Source: Bradyrhizobium sp. CER78
GTDB lineage: Bacteria > Pseudomonadota > Alphaproteobacteria > Rhizobiales > Xanthobacteraceae
Assembly (NCBI RefSeq): GCF_029846235.1
Contig: NZ_JARVWP010000002.1
Span: forward strand, 1-64,000
Direction: 5' to 3'
DNA length: 64,000 bases
A model generated the notes under the pieces. That model was not told where the DNA came from. It saw only the letters and a program-made list of their open reading frames with translations, and did no database searches. A program made the position numbers and the translations under genes. Every line of letters starts with the position of its first letter. Within the stretch, counting starts at the first letter, position 1. Of the stretch, positions 24,148 through 32,073 are shown piece by piece.

Positions 24148-25032
24148 TTACCGCGGCGAGCGGCATTCCATGTAGTGCTGCGCTTCGGTCGAGGCCTCCT
24201 TGATAATCTCGAGTCCGCAGGAGGCTGCCCACTCACGCAACTCATCCCGTTCGTACCGGAACGCGAACGGCGGGTGATACCAGTCGAAGTTCACCAGATC
24301 GCAGTGCTGCTCGGAGAACGCCGGATTGTGCCAGCACTTGATGAAGTGATTGTAGATGAAGGTCTGGACGTCATAGCTGCCTGCCTTGATGCCAAGGAAC
24401 GGCAAATCTTGCTCGATCGTGATCTGGCCCTTGGTGCGCTGCAGATCTCGCCCAAGCGCCGTCAGCTGGTTCGCGGTCGCAAACGCCTCGTCATTCGGCA
24501 TCGGAATGATCGCTGCCCGCAAGGCATCATCGACGGCCTCACGCATCGGCGCCTTCTTGGCGTAGGCGGTAATGGCGATGGTGCCGCCGGGCGCGAGTTG
24601 TCGCACCAACGTGTCGAATGTCGCGCGCGGATCCGGCGTGTGATGGATGGCCGCACGGCAGATGACAAAGTCGAACGGCTGCCGTGTCGGTAGTTCACGC
24701 GTGATGTCATGCTTGAGCAGAGTAGCAACCCCGTATCGATCGATCGTATCAAGCGCACCGTGAATATCGGCACCGACATATTCGAGCTTTGCAGGCACCG
24801 GGGTTGCCGCGAGTTGATTGAGGATGTCACCAAATCCGCAAGCGGCATCGTAGACCGACGTCGTGCGCTCTGACGCCTGCTTGCGAATGCGCTCGAACAG
24901 TTCGGCCCACGGCAGTTGCCGGCTCGGCATTGCCTTCGCCGCTTCAGCATTCTGCTGAACGAACGACCTGAAGTTCAAATCGCTCGACCACTGCTTCGTG
25001 TAGTGGTTGGCCGTCTGCTCGTTGTCACTCAT
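24148..25032 (-). CDS. Class I SAM-dependent methyltransferase
   Basis: 294 residues from the ATG at 25032, preceded by an excellent AAGGAGAG ribosome site. It has the Rossmann methyltransferase motif I VYDAACGFGDI, an acidic end of strand 2 (YVGADIHG), and motif IV-like FVICRAAIHHTPD followed by LAPGGTIAIT. The C-terminal part with a long aromatic-rich stretch (FIKCWHN, FDWYHPPFAF) is family-specific and likely contacts substrate. Type of substrate unknown. It is divergent from no gene and is transcribed alone; the end of this gene lies close to the terminator of the peptidase. Confidence 0.87.
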   Translation of the reverse strand: MSDNEQTANHYTKQWSSDLNFRSFVQQNAEAAKAMPSRQLPWAELFERIRKQASERTTSVYDAACGFGDILNQLAATPVPAKLEYVGADIHGALDTIDRYGVATLLKHDITRELPTRQPFDFVICRAAIHHTPDPRATFDTLVRQLAPGGTIAITAYAKKAPMREAVDDALRAAIIPMPNDEAFATANQLTALGRDLQRTKGQITIEQDLPFLGIKAGSYDVQTFIYNHFIKCWHNPAFSEQHCDLVNFDWYHPPFAFRYERDELREWAASCGLEIIKEASTEAQHYMECRSPR

Positions 25033-25232
25033 ACCGTCTCTCCTTGAAGAGACTGCTAGCACTGCGACCAGGCGTTCGCAACGGGACCGCAGAAACGCCC
25101 CGGCACGGCCATTCCGTACGACACCACGGCACGATCCTAAAGCTGATGAAGATGATCAAGGCAGGCAAGCGGCCGGCGAATGCATCGACTATCGCGAACT
25201 CGGGCTACCGAATGAGGGCTGCGATCGCAACC

Positions 25233-25643
25233 TCAGAAGAAACGCTCGAGAAAGGCCGCCGTCTTGTCGGTAATGCCGACGATCTTGTTGGTGGCCTGCC
25301 GGTAGAATTTGAAGTTGAGCTCGGTCTCGGGCCGGCCGTCGTCCCAATCCTTGAAGCGCTTGAGTTGGTCGCGTCCGAGCGGCTGCCTTGCCAACGCAAC
25401 GCGTCTGACCGCGATGCCGACGCGCGGCGTTTGCCTGGCGATGCCGGCCTTGCGCGGCACCGCTTCGGCCGCGGTGACGATCCCACGCGCGATCAGGCCG
25501 TTGCCGCCCTCGTTCTCGCTTGCGAATACGAACACGACGTCGCCTGCGACGATCAGCTTGCCGCCATACATGGTCTTCTGCGCGGCGAAGGTGAACGCCT
25601 TCGCCTGCGGTTCACGGATCTCGGTCTTGATCGCAAACGCCAT
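25233..25643 (-). CDS. Hypothetical protein, possibly PUA/EVE-like
   Basis: 136 residues, no clear family. The arrangement KAFTFAAQKTMYGGKLIVAGDVVFVFASENEGGNGLIARGIV is reminiscent of EVE/PUA-type beta barrels that bind modified nucleic acid bases (GD.V.......G...A...V), and NFKFYRQATNKIVGI near the end adds to the similarity. That is weak. Start at 25643 follows AAAGG and MAFAIKTE begins the fold; upstream in-frame sequence is Gly/Ala-rich noise. It diverges from the TetR gene with only 97 bp between starts, so it may be a target of that regulator. Confidence 0.6.
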   Translation of the reverse strand: MAFAIKTEIREPQAKAFTFAAQKTMYGGKLIVAGDVVFVFASENEGGNGLIARGIVTAAEAVPRKAGIARQTPRVGIAVRRVALARQPLGRDQLKRFKDWDDGRPETELNFKFYRQATNKIVGITDKTAAFLERFF

Positions 25644-25712
25644 CGCATGCCTTTCGCCGGTTCGCTCGGCCGGTCCGGCGTCCGAGGCTTGACATCCTAG
25701 CATCTAGCCTAT

Positions 25713-25730
25713 TGAATTGAATTCAATTCA
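25713..25730. promoter_or_regulatory. 18-bp perfect palindrome, likely TetR operator
   Basis: TGAATTGAATTCAATTCA is its own reverse complement. It lies between two divergent genes and ends 10 bases before the ATG of a TetR-family gene, overlapping its ribosome site region. Size and symmetry fit a TetR operator, so autorepression and control of the divergent gene are likely. This is position and symmetry evidence only. Confidence 0.6.
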
Positions 25731-25740
25731 GGAACAAGCG

Positions 25741-26370
25741 ATGGGCGCGACGAGCCTCGGGACACGTGAACGGCTGCTCGCGGCGGCCCAACAGGAACTG
25801 ATCGAAGGCCAGGGGCACCTCGAGATGCAGGCCGTCGCGAGACGGGCCCTGGTCTCGGTCGGGCTCGCCTATCACCACTTCGGATCGAAGGCCGGCCTGA
25901 TCGCTGCCGTGGTCGTGGACTTCTATGAGCGTCTCGACGAGGCGGCATTCGGCGGCGCCAAGCTGTCCGCCACGAACTGGGCGGACCGCGAGAGGGCGCG
26001 GATCGGCGTCTATGTCGCCTTTCACTATGAGCACCCGTTCGCGCCCCTCGTGATCGGCCCGCTGAGCCGGGCACCCGAGGTCCTCGACGTCGAGACCGCC
26101 TTCACCGGCCGCCAGCTCACAGGCGGTGCGCGCATGCTCGAAGCCGCGCAACGCGACGGGATCGTGCCCGCAAAACTCGACCCTCACCTCACCATCGCGC
26201 TGATGATCGGAGGCATCCGTCAGGCGCTGATCGGCGCACTGACCGGCGAACGGCGGCCGGATCCGGCAAGGCTGACCGACGACATCTGGGCCTTCATGGC
26301 CGCCGCGCTGCGGCTGCCGGCCGGCCCTTCGCCCAGCACGTCAAAAGCCACGCGGCGCAGCCGCTCCTAA
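25741..26370 (+). CDS. TetR/AcrR family transcriptional regulator
   Basis: 209 residues from the ATG at 25741 (ribosome site AGGAA); a TTG at 25717 lies inside the operator palindrome and is not chosen. N-terminal HTH: RERLLAAAQQELIEGQG, then VARRALVSVGLAYHHFGSKAGLI, the standard TetR recognition-helix layout. The C-terminal ligand domain is unassigned. Immediately downstream is a FabA-like dehydratase gene (24 bp gap, same strand), suggesting fatty acid or lipid control, as for FabR/DesT-type TetR proteins; that function is inference. The operator palindrome at 25713-25730 is at its promoter. Confidence 0.9.
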   Translation: MGATSLGTRERLLAAAQQELIEGQGHLEMQAVARRALVSVGLAYHHFGSKAGLIAAVVVDFYERLDEAAFGGAKLSATNWADRERARIGVYVAFHYEHPFAPLVIGPLSRAPEVLDVETAFTGRQLTGGARMLEAAQRDGIVPAKLDPHLTIALMIGGIRQALIGALTGERRPDPARLTDDIWAFMAAALRLPAGPSPSTSKATRRSRS

Positions 26371-26394
26371 CGTTCAACTTTAACCCCAAGGTCG

Positions 26395-26934
26395 GTGGCC
26401 ATCTTGTTCAACCCGCACGATTTTCACACGCCGCAATCGTCCTACAGCAAGCCGGATCTGCTGCGCTCGAGCGAGGGCGGCTATTTCGGCCCCGGCAATG
26501 CGCAGCTACCGGCCCCGCCGATGCTGATGATGGATCGCATCACCGATATCGGCATCGACGGCGGCGCGTTCGGCAAGGGCCGTGTCGCGGCCGAACTCGA
26601 CGTTGTGCCGGACCACTGGTTCTTCGCCTGTCACTTTGCCGGCGACCCGGTGATGCCCGGCTGCCTCGGTCTCGACGCGATGTGGCAGATCATCGGCTTC
26701 TGGCTCGGCTGGTCGGGCTCACCGGGCAAAGGCCGCGCGCTCGGGGTCGGCGAGGTCAAGTTCCGGGGGCACATCACGCCGGACGTCAGGCTGGTGCGCT
26801 ACGAGGTCGACATGCGCCAGGTCCGGCGCGGCCGCCTGGTGCTGGGGATCGCCGACGGCCGCGTGCTCGCCGACGGAGCTTGCGTCTATCTGGCGAAGGA
26901 CATGAGGGTCGGCCTGATCGCGCCCGCGGGCTGA
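26395..26934 (+). CDS. fabA: FabA-like beta-hydroxyacyl-ACP dehydratase/isomerase
   Basis: 179 residues matching FabA by eye along its length: [20 protein letters not shown], then [24 protein letters not shown] with catalytic His80 and Asp94 (His70/Asp84 in E. coli). FabA dehydrates 3-hydroxydecanoyl-ACP and can isomerise trans-2 to cis-3, starting unsaturated fatty acid synthesis. No fabB follows, unlike the usual fabA-fabB pair, and the N-terminus (AILFNPHDF) is longer than usual, so this may be a second, specialised copy. GTG start at 26395, 24 bp after the TetR gene, so the pair is probably an operon. Confidence 0.87.
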   Translation: MAILFNPHDFHTPQSSYSKPDLLRSSEGGYFGPGNAQLPAPPMLMMDRITDIGIDGGAFGKGRVAAELDVVPDHWFFACHFAGDPVMPGCLGLDAMWQIIGFWLGWSGSPGKGRALGVGEVKFRGHITPDVRLVRYEVDMRQVRRGRLVLGIADGRVLADGACVYLAKDMRVGLIAPAG

Positions 26935-27064
26935 CGCGCTGCACAGTCCCGTTTTGGGGCAGAAGCCTCGGAATTTGCGGCTGATTTTGCAGCGCCCTCG
27001 CCATCGGCTCGAAGCCCCGGGTTTTGCCCGCGGCAAGGTTGTGCTAATTCGAACCTTTCAAACG

Positions 27065-27574
27065 ATGTCCGGTTCTGGTCGCATGGTCGAACTTGCCCCC
27101 CGGAATTCACAAACCAGCAGCCTGATCGGCGTGCAGCCGATCGCGATCGGCGCCGTGGCGCTGGTGCTCGTGCTGTTCGGGATCGGCTCGATCGCGCTGT
27201 GGCGCAGTTTCAGCGGCAACGTGCCCGAGACCGATCGGATGGTCGCCGCCCGCCAGTTGCAGGCGCGGACCGCGCAGGTCTCCGAGGCCCTGGTGGAAAA
27301 GACCAAGGGGATGGAGGCGACCCAGCAGGAATCCATCGACCAGTTGCAGGAAGTGCAGGATCAGCTGCTGACCATGCGCAAGCAGTTCGCCCTGCAGCAG
27401 GCCGACGCCAAGAGGCTGTCCGACCAGGTCACCGCACTGACCGAGCAGGTCGAGGGGTTGCGCCAGTCGCTGGCGAGCGCGCAGGCCAACGAGCCGGCCG
27501 CCGAGCCCGAGCCGCGCAAGCGATCGAAGGCCACACGGAGCGCCAACCGCAAGCGCCACAGATCGCGCGGCTGA
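27065..27574 (+). CDS. Membrane-anchored coiled-coil protein, unrecognised
   Basis: 169 residues from the ATG at 27065 (another in-frame ATG at 27083). One transmembrane helix (PIAIGAVALVLVLFGIGSIALW, residues ~25-46) is followed by a long Gln/Glu-rich coiled coil from about residue 60 to 140, then a Lys/Arg-rich tail (RKRSKATRSANRKRHRSRG). It is probably anchored with the coiled coil in the periplasm or cytoplasm; orientation is undecided, although the basic tail suggests cytoplasm or nucleic acid contact. No family is recognised. Stand-alone gene with a free terminator 240 bp downstream. Confidence 0.6.
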   Translation: MSGSGRMVELAPRNSQTSSLIGVQPIAIGAVALVLVLFGIGSIALWRSFSGNVPETDRMVAARQLQARTAQVSEALVEKTKGMEATQQESIDQLQEVQDQLLTMRKQFALQQADAKRLSDQVTALTEQVEGLRQSLASAQANEPAAEPEPRKRSKATRSANRKRHRSRG

Positions 27575-27725
27575 CGAGCGAAGATGGCGATCGCCCGGTC
27601 ACCGGACGGCCATCAAAATGCGCCAAATCCCGAACAAGATCAGCAGCTAAGTGGAACTTTGGGACTCCAGGCCTGCTGACAACGGCCGCGTTTGAGTGCC
27701 CGTTACCGTGAATTAATCCGGACTT

Positions 27726-27741
27726 TGTGAACTGGTTCACA
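27726..27741. promoter_or_regulatory. Operator-like inverted repeat
   Basis: TGTGAAC (27726-27732) and GTTCACA (27735-27741) with a 2-base centre form a 16-bp inverted repeat in non-coding DNA. It lies ~70 bp upstream of the terminator-like hairpin at 27813, so it may control a short transcript. Confidence 0.4.
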
Positions 27742-27812
27742 TGTCCGACTTCGAATCCGAGTCATCCTTAAATCACCGGATGGCGTGAGCCGATTTCAAT
27801 ATCCGGGGCTGG

Positions 27813-27854
27813 CAAGGTCGTTGACGGTATACTACGTCGACGGCCTTGTTTTTT
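27813..27854 (+). terminator. Strand-specific intrinsic terminator (possible small RNA 3' end)
   Basis: On the plus strand CAAGGTCGTTGACG (27813-27826) pairs completely with CGTCGACGGCCTTG (27835-27848): 14 bp including two G-U pairs, 8-base loop, followed by TTTTTT. On the minus strand the two G-U pairs become A-C mismatches, so the hairpin is meant for a plus-strand RNA. The nearest plus-strand gene ends 238 bp upstream. The rest of 27575-27997 shows no gene. Confidence 0.65.
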
Positions 27855-27997
27855 GGAGCGCTGGAATCCCGCTCTCGGAACCGCCCCACCAAGGCTTGGC
27901 TTCCGACATGCGGCCGAAGCAGCACGACGAGCCCGGCTGACGGGCTCTGCATCTGCGACATCGCTACGGCTGTGGCGCAGCGAACGGTGTTGCCAGC

Positions 27998-28147
27998 CTA
28001 TTTGGTGCGATCGCGCACGACGCGACTGCCGTTCTGCCGCAACCGCGCAAGCTGCGGCTCGAGCTCGTGGAGCATGTAGACCAGCGCAACGGCAAGGCTC
28101 GAAACAACCACCATGAACAGCAATGTCAGATCAGGAATGGTCAGCAT
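27998..28147 (-). CDS. Small membrane protein, unrecognised
   Basis: 49 residues from the ATG at 28147 (MLTIPDLTLLFMVVV...). It has one strongly hydrophobic helix (LLFMVVVSSLAVALVYML, residues ~9-26), then a charged tail with HELEPQLARLRQNGSRVVRDR. A GAGGA-like ribosome site lies about 10 bases before the start. Small single-helix proteins like this often assist or regulate membrane complexes. Family unknown; the call rests on the membrane helix and the ribosome site. Confidence 0.45.
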   Translation of the reverse strand: MLTIPDLTLLFMVVVSSLAVALVYMLHELEPQLARLRQNGSRVVRDRTK

Positions 28148-28343
28148 CTCGGATGTCCTCTGAGGCCCGGCTCCAACAGCCGGACCATCTGTTTTGGCGA
28201 CGCGCGCACGCAACTGCAGTCACGCAAAGCAAGCGACATACCAATGCGCGACGGCCTCGGCATCAAGACACCGAGGCCGCGCCAAACATTCCAAGACCAT
28301 CAGCATGGCGATCGCATGGACCGGCCATGCGTCAGCGGATGGC

Positions 28344-28835
28344 TCAGTTGCAAACCTGCACCGGCCGGATCTGCCAGCCATACGGTGTCAGCATGCGACG
28401 GCGCACGACGTAACAGCCGCCGTCACCGTAGCCATAACCATAGCCGTAGCCATCGTCGTAGCCGTAACCGGCGTAGTACGGATTGCCGTAGTAGCCGTCA
28501 TAGTAATCGTAGGCCCCGTAGCCGAGCCCGAAGCCGATCGCTGCCGCCGCGAACGGATAGCCCCAGCCGCGCCGGTGCCAGCCGCCACCATGCCAGCCAC
28601 CGCCGTGCCAACCGCCACCGTGCCAGCCGCCGCCGATCGCAGCCGACCGAAAGCCGCCGCCCGCGCCCATGGCGCGGAATGCACCGCCGTGGAAGCCGCC
28701 GAAACCGCCGCCGCCGTGGAAGCCACCACCCCCGTGGAATCCGCCGCCGCCAAACCGTGCCGACGCCGTATCGACCGTGAACAGGGCGGCCGATGCCGTC
28801 GCCAGCAAGGCAATCATCGTTTTACGCAACATCAC
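28344..28835 (-). CDS. Secreted Gly/His/Tyr-rich protein
   Basis: 163 residues with a signal peptide (MLRKTMIALLATASAALFTVDTASA) and an extremely biased mature part. It contains GGGGFHGGGGFHGGGGF, four tandem WHGGG units, then Tyr/Gly-rich repeats (YDYYDGYYG, GYGYDDGYGYGYG), and a single C-terminal Cys pair (GGCYV, VQVCN). At DNA level the WHGGG region is a 15-bp tandem repeat, prone to slippage. Such proteins are found at rhizobial envelopes and may bind metals through the His/Gly units; that is speculation. In-frame ATGs at 28835 and 28832 are both possible starts. Confidence 0.7.
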   Translation of the reverse strand: MMLRKTMIALLATASAALFTVDTASARFGGGGFHGGGGFHGGGGFGGFHGGAFRAMGAGGGFRSAAIGGGWHGGGWHGGGWHGGGWHRRGWGYPFAAAAIGFGLGYGAYDYYDGYYGNPYYAGYGYDDGYGYGYGYGDGGCYVVRRRMLTPYGWQIRPVQVCN

Positions 28836-28988
28836 CCGTTACTCCTCTTTCCAAGGCTCTTTCGTTTCAAGCCTCCTCCGCCGCGTCGCGCGCATGCTAG
28901 CGCAATGTAGGACCGCGGCTTCGGCCGCGCGTCGATGTCGCGCTCACTTCTGCGCGACCCGCGTTCATCAAGGCGCAGCCGTCAAAAG

Positions 28989-29288
28989 TTAGCAGCCGCG
29001 GCAAATGCCTTTCGTACGGCGGTCGATCTCCTTGTTCTCGTCGGCGATCGCCTTGTCGACGCTCTCTGTGGTCGTCGCCGAACCGGTGGTGACGCCCTTA
29101 CCGGTATTGAGGCTGCCGGAGGACTGCGCGGTGCCGGCGCTGTTCGTCCCGGGCGGCGACGCCACTTGTGGTGATGTCGGGCTGGCTGATGAGGGACTAC
29201 CGGTCCCAGCACCCTGGGCGAACGCAACGACTGGTGCAGACAGAAGCACGATTGTCGTGAGTGCGATGGTGACGGATAATTTGCGCAT
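28989..29288 (-). CDS. Small secreted protein, unrecognised
   Basis: 99 residues with a clear signal peptide (MRKLSVTIALTTIVLLSAPVVAFA, cleavage before QGAG). The mature part is Ser/Thr/Gly/Pro-rich with a helical C-terminal section ending in DRRTKGICRGC, whose two cysteines may form a disulfide or cross-link. It is probably periplasmic and unstructured. No family or partner is visible. The ribosome site GGGAGAG just upstream of the ATG supports the start. Confidence 0.65.
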   Translation of the reverse strand: MRKLSVTIALTTIVLLSAPVVAFAQGAGTGSPSSASPTSPQVASPPGTNSAGTAQSSGSLNTGKGVTTGSATTTESVDKAIADENKEIDRRTKGICRGC

Positions 29289-29375
29289 GGCAACTCTCCC
29301 TTGCGGACATCAACGGGTCCGCAAAACGCCGGTTCCCACCGGCGTTGGGGCAATAAGGTGTGGGAGCAATGCAAT

Positions 29376-29612
29376 TTGCGCAAGCTGATCGAATTTGACG
29401 ACGATACTTTCGACAAGCTCAAGCAGCTTGGCCGCGACCGGATGGCGACCTTGCAGGAGCTCGCGGACGAGGCCTTCGCCGACCTGCTTAGGAAGCACGG
29501 TATTCCCATCGACCTGAAGGATGCGCTGCGCAAGAGCGCAAGACTTCAGGAGGCAGCAAAGCCCGGCCCCGCAGCACCGAAGGCTGCGCGCAAGCAGGGC
29601 CGCAAGCGCTGA
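29376..29612 (+). CDS. Small basic protein with a ribbon-helix-helix-like N-terminus
   Basis: 78 residues if started at TTG 29376; GTG at 29358 is an in-frame alternative. The N-terminal part LIEFDDDTFDKLKQLGRDR then LQELADEAFADLLRKHG has a beta strand followed by two helices, as in antitoxin-like DNA-binding proteins. The C-terminus is Lys/Ala/Pro-rich and basic (KAARKQGRKR). Function unknown; a role as a small DNA-associated protein is possible. No toxin neighbour is seen. Confidence 0.5.
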   Translation: MRKLIEFDDDTFDKLKQLGRDRMATLQELADEAFADLLRKHGIPIDLKDALRKSARLQEAAKPGPAAPKAARKQGRKR

Positions 29613-29678
29613 AAACCAGAGTTATTGTCTAAGCATAATCTCTTCGGAAAACCGCTTCGCACTTTTCCGGATCATGCT

Positions 29679-30209
29679 TTAGCCGATCTTCTTCAGTCCG
29701 GCTTTGTACTGCGGTCCCCTGATCGCGTAGGACTTGGCCGGCCGCGACAGCGCTTCCGCCTGCGCGGCGTCAAGCGTGCGCACCACACGCGCGGGCGCAC
29801 CGATGATCAGGGAGTTTTCCGGAAACTCCTTGCCCTCGGTGATCACCGAGCCGGCGCCGACCACGCTGCCGCGCCTGATGCGCGCGCCGTTCATCACGAT
29901 CGATCCCATCCCGATCAGCACGCCGTCTTCCAGCGTGCAGCCGTGCACGATCGCATTGTGGCCGATGGTGACGTTGTTGCCGATGGTCAGGGGAAAGCCG
30001 GGATCGACATGCAGGGTCGAATTGTCCTGGACGTTGGAGCCCTCGCCGATCTCGATCCACTCATTGTCGCCGCGCAGCACCGCGCCGAACCAGACGCTCA
30101 CTCCCGGCTTGAGGCGCACCTTGCCGATCACGACGGCATTGTCGGCGATGAAGTAGCTGCCGCCAGCGGGAAGATCGGGCCCCTGCCCGTCGAGTTCGTA
30201 GATCGCCAT
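29679..30209 (-). CDS. Gamma-carbonic anhydrase family protein
   Basis: 176 residues, left-handed beta-helix hexapeptide repeats. GAVLRGDNEWIEIGEGSNVQDN is the family core with the Arg/Asp/Gln around the metal site, followed by GFPLTIGNNVTIGHNAIVHGC, whose two His are zinc ligands, and H in STLHVD as the third. The enzyme interconverts CO2 and bicarbonate, or may act as an acyltransferase-like scaffold in YrdA/PaaY-type members. Start at 30209 follows AAGGAG; the protein begins MAIYELDGQGP. Single gene. Confidence 0.93.
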   Translation of the reverse strand: MAIYELDGQGPDLPAGGSYFIADNAVVIGKVRLKPGVSVWFGAVLRGDNEWIEIGEGSNVQDNSTLHVDPGFPLTIGNNVTIGHNAIVHGCTLEDGVLIGMGSIVMNGARIRRGSVVGAGSVITEGKEFPENSLIIGAPARVVRTLDAAQAEALSRPAKSYAIRGPQYKAGLKKIG

Positions 30210-30301
30210 TGAGGTCTCCTTGGATCGGAGGAGACCTTGGCACAGCGGCCGACATGGTTTCAAGCAAGCGCGACCATGATCCGGCGCGGATCACGATCGG
30301 A

Positions 30302-30631
30302 TCAGCCGAGCACGCCGGCGGCGCGCAGCGTCATCATGAAGAAGGTGCCCGACATCAGGCTCCAGAAGCCGGAGATGACGGTTGCCATCATCACGAACTC
30401 GAAGCGGCGGCGCTCGATACGTGCGCCGCGCAGCGTGTTGCGCATGATGATGAAGGGTGCGGCGAAGACGAGGAACGGCACCGCCGCGAAGGTCTTCGGC
30501 GCCACGCCCTCCTGCAGCAGGCCGAAACCGGCCGGGCGCTCCGCCATCGCCTGATAGCCGCTCGCCAGCGCGCCCGCGAACGCAAAGCCAATCAACAGCG
30601 AGAACAGGGAATTCAAGGTATCGGGCGACAT
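30302..30631 (-). CDS. Conserved small membrane protein
   Basis: 109 residues with three to four hydrophobic helices: residues ~9-28 (LFSLLIGFAFAGALASGYQA), ~47-63 (TFAAVPFLVFAAPFIIM) and ~80-105 (FVMMATVISGFWSLMSGTFFMMTL). The start MSPDTLNSLF is followed by a charged pair and helices. I recognise no named domain; similar short membrane proteins are conserved in Bradyrhizobium relatives, as inferred from general pattern. A possible promoter lies upstream toward the next gene. Nothing odd in composition. Confidence 0.65.
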   Translation of the reverse strand: MSPDTLNSLFSLLIGFAFAGALASGYQAMAERPAGFGLLQEGVAPKTFAAVPFLVFAAPFIIMRNTLRGARIERRRFEFVMMATVISGFWSLMSGTFFMMTLRAAGVLG

Positions 30632-30798
30632 CGGGAACTTCCGCTACGCAACTGGCAACTGGCCCCTGCTTCGCAGAATTGGCCGCCGGCCGCCACATCA
30701 TCCTTAAGGAAAGGTTAATCCGGCCGATCTGGCGCGGCGTTTGCGCATGGCCATTCGCTCAGGGATTCCGTTGGAATCGTACGGAAATTCCTCGCCTC

Positions 30799-31563
30799 AT
30801 GGCATATTCGGCGGGTGATTCGACCACCCCCGATCCGGTCTTTGCCTCGTTCATGACGCTTCTGTCGACCGCCCAGCATCTCGCCCGCGACACCCGCCGC
30901 AATCCACGCGCGCATCTCGTCCCGATCATCGCCTCTGCGGTCATTGCGGCCGGCGCGATTGCGCTCGTCGCCTATCTGTTGTGGCCGACCTATACGACCA
31001 TCCCGGCGAGCGATCCGTCGCGGCTGCCGGTCAGCGTCGGCGGCACGCTGTTCAACGTGCCGACCATGGCGGTGCGCATGAAGATCCAGCGCCATTCCGG
31101 GCCGCAGGAGCGCGTCGATTTGAGCTTCCTCTATCCGTCGCTGGAGGCGCCGGCTGCGCCGAAGCACTACAGCGCCGATACGATCGAGGACAAGGTGCAG
31201 CCGATCGACAGGATCTTCGTGTCGATCGCGGCCCACCACGATTCACTCGCGCCGGACATGCGCCTGCGCACGATCTATCCGCGCTATCTCGACGAGCGTG
31301 CCAATACAGATGACGGCTTGACGGCGCGCGCGTTCCGCGAGGGCACGCCCTATGGCGGCGAGGATCTGTTCACCGCGGCCGAGCCGCAGCTCGTCGCGCG
31401 CTGCACCCGCGACACCTCGACACCCGGCATGTGCCTGAGCGAGCAGCGCATCGAGGGCGCCGACCTGACCTTCCGCTTTCCGCGCAACTGGCTCGCGCAA
31501 TGGCGCGACATCGCTACCGCTATGGGCCGCCTCTCCGCGCAGATGCACAGCGCAAAAGGCTGA
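30799..31563 (+). CDS. Membrane-anchored protein, unrecognised
   Basis: 254 residues from the ATG at 30799, with an in-frame ATG at 30853 as alternative. One transmembrane helix (VPIIASAVIAAGAIALVAYLLW, residues ~41-62), then a periplasmic domain with SVGGTLFNVP and MRLRTIYPRY...DLTFRFPRNWLAQWRDI. The domain has two Cys (CTRDTSTPGMC) that probably form a disulfide. No known family is recognised. It is followed by a strong hairpin at 31663 and converges on the DUF3126 gene. Confidence 0.6.
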   Translation: MAYSAGDSTTPDPVFASFMTLLSTAQHLARDTRRNPRAHLVPIIASAVIAAGAIALVAYLLWPTYTTIPASDPSRLPVSVGGTLFNVPTMAVRMKIQRHSGPQERVDLSFLYPSLEAPAAPKHYSADTIEDKVQPIDRIFVSIAAHHDSLAPDMRLRTIYPRYLDERANTDDGLTARAFREGTPYGGEDLFTAAEPQLVARCTRDTSTPGMCLSEQRIEGADLTFRFPRNWLAQWRDIATAMGRLSAQMHSAKG

Positions 31564-31662
31564 CACTGTCCTAGGCCGGCGGAGCGATCGGTCCAGCCCC
31601 CGAAAGAGCTAAGCATTACCCCATCGTGACGAGGCAAATTGCTTTGTTGCTAGGTCCGTCTT

Positions 31663-31684
31663 CGGGCGCGCTTTTGCGCGCCCG
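31663..31684. terminator. GC-rich hairpin between convergent genes
   Basis: Arms CGGGCGCGC (31663-31671) and GCGCGCCCG (31676-31684) with loop TTTT. No long U-tract follows on either strand. It lies between the plus-strand membrane-protein gene and the minus-strand DUF3126 gene and may end both. Confidence 0.5.
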
Positions 31685-31722
31685 TCGGTTCCTCATATGA
31701 GGATCTGAGGCTGTTCTCAGCC

Positions 31723-31947
31723 TTACTCGGCGAGATCTTCTTCCAGGATGGCCATCTGGAACTGGAACGAGCGATCATCGTCCTCGTCGTCGACGAACAG
31801 CACGCCGATGAACTCCTCGCCGATATAGACCTCGGCGGAGTCGTCCTTCTTGGGCCGCGGCACCACGCGGATCTTGGGATTGCTGAACACGCGCTTCAGA
31901 TACGCGTCGAGCTTCCTGACTTCCTGAACGTCCACGGCCGTCTCCAA
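31723..31947 (-). CDS. DUF3126 family protein
   Basis: 74 residues matching the short DUF3126 family: KLDAYLKRVFSNPKIRVVPRPKKDDSAEVYIGEEFIGV, then DDEDDDRSFQFQMAILEEDL. Function unknown, cytosolic. It follows cysE on the same strand with a 126-bp gap containing a hairpin-like sequence; this cysE neighbourhood is a common arrangement in the group, so a link to cysteine synthesis is possible but unproven. Ribosome site before the ATG is weak, so the start is by family length. Confidence 0.88.
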   Translation of the reverse strand: METAVDVQEVRKLDAYLKRVFSNPKIRVVPRPKKDDSAEVYIGEEFIGVLFVDDEDDDRSFQFQMAILEEDLAE

Positions 31948-31994
31948 TCGGGTCGATGATTTTCGGGGAGGTTTTAGGACGAGACGGCAAAGAT

Positions 31995-32020
31995 CGCCAG
32001 AGCCTTTTCAGGCTTTGGCG
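31995..32020. terminator. Possible weak hairpin after cysE
   Basis: Arms CGCCAGAGCC (31995-32004) and GGCTTTGGCG (32011-32020) pair with one G-T. It lies 53 bases beyond the cysE stop, in the path of its minus-strand transcript, with ATCTTT beyond. Weak. Confidence 0.3.
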
Positions 32021-32073
32021 ACGTGATGTTGCGCACACGCTGAAACGCGCTGCCGATCAGAAAGCGAATGAAA

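Noticed and set aside
28560..28640. Regular ~15-bp repeats that look like a short CRISPR array
   Set aside because: The units encode WHGGG in frame within a secreted protein; there are no spacers of constant length and no cas genes.
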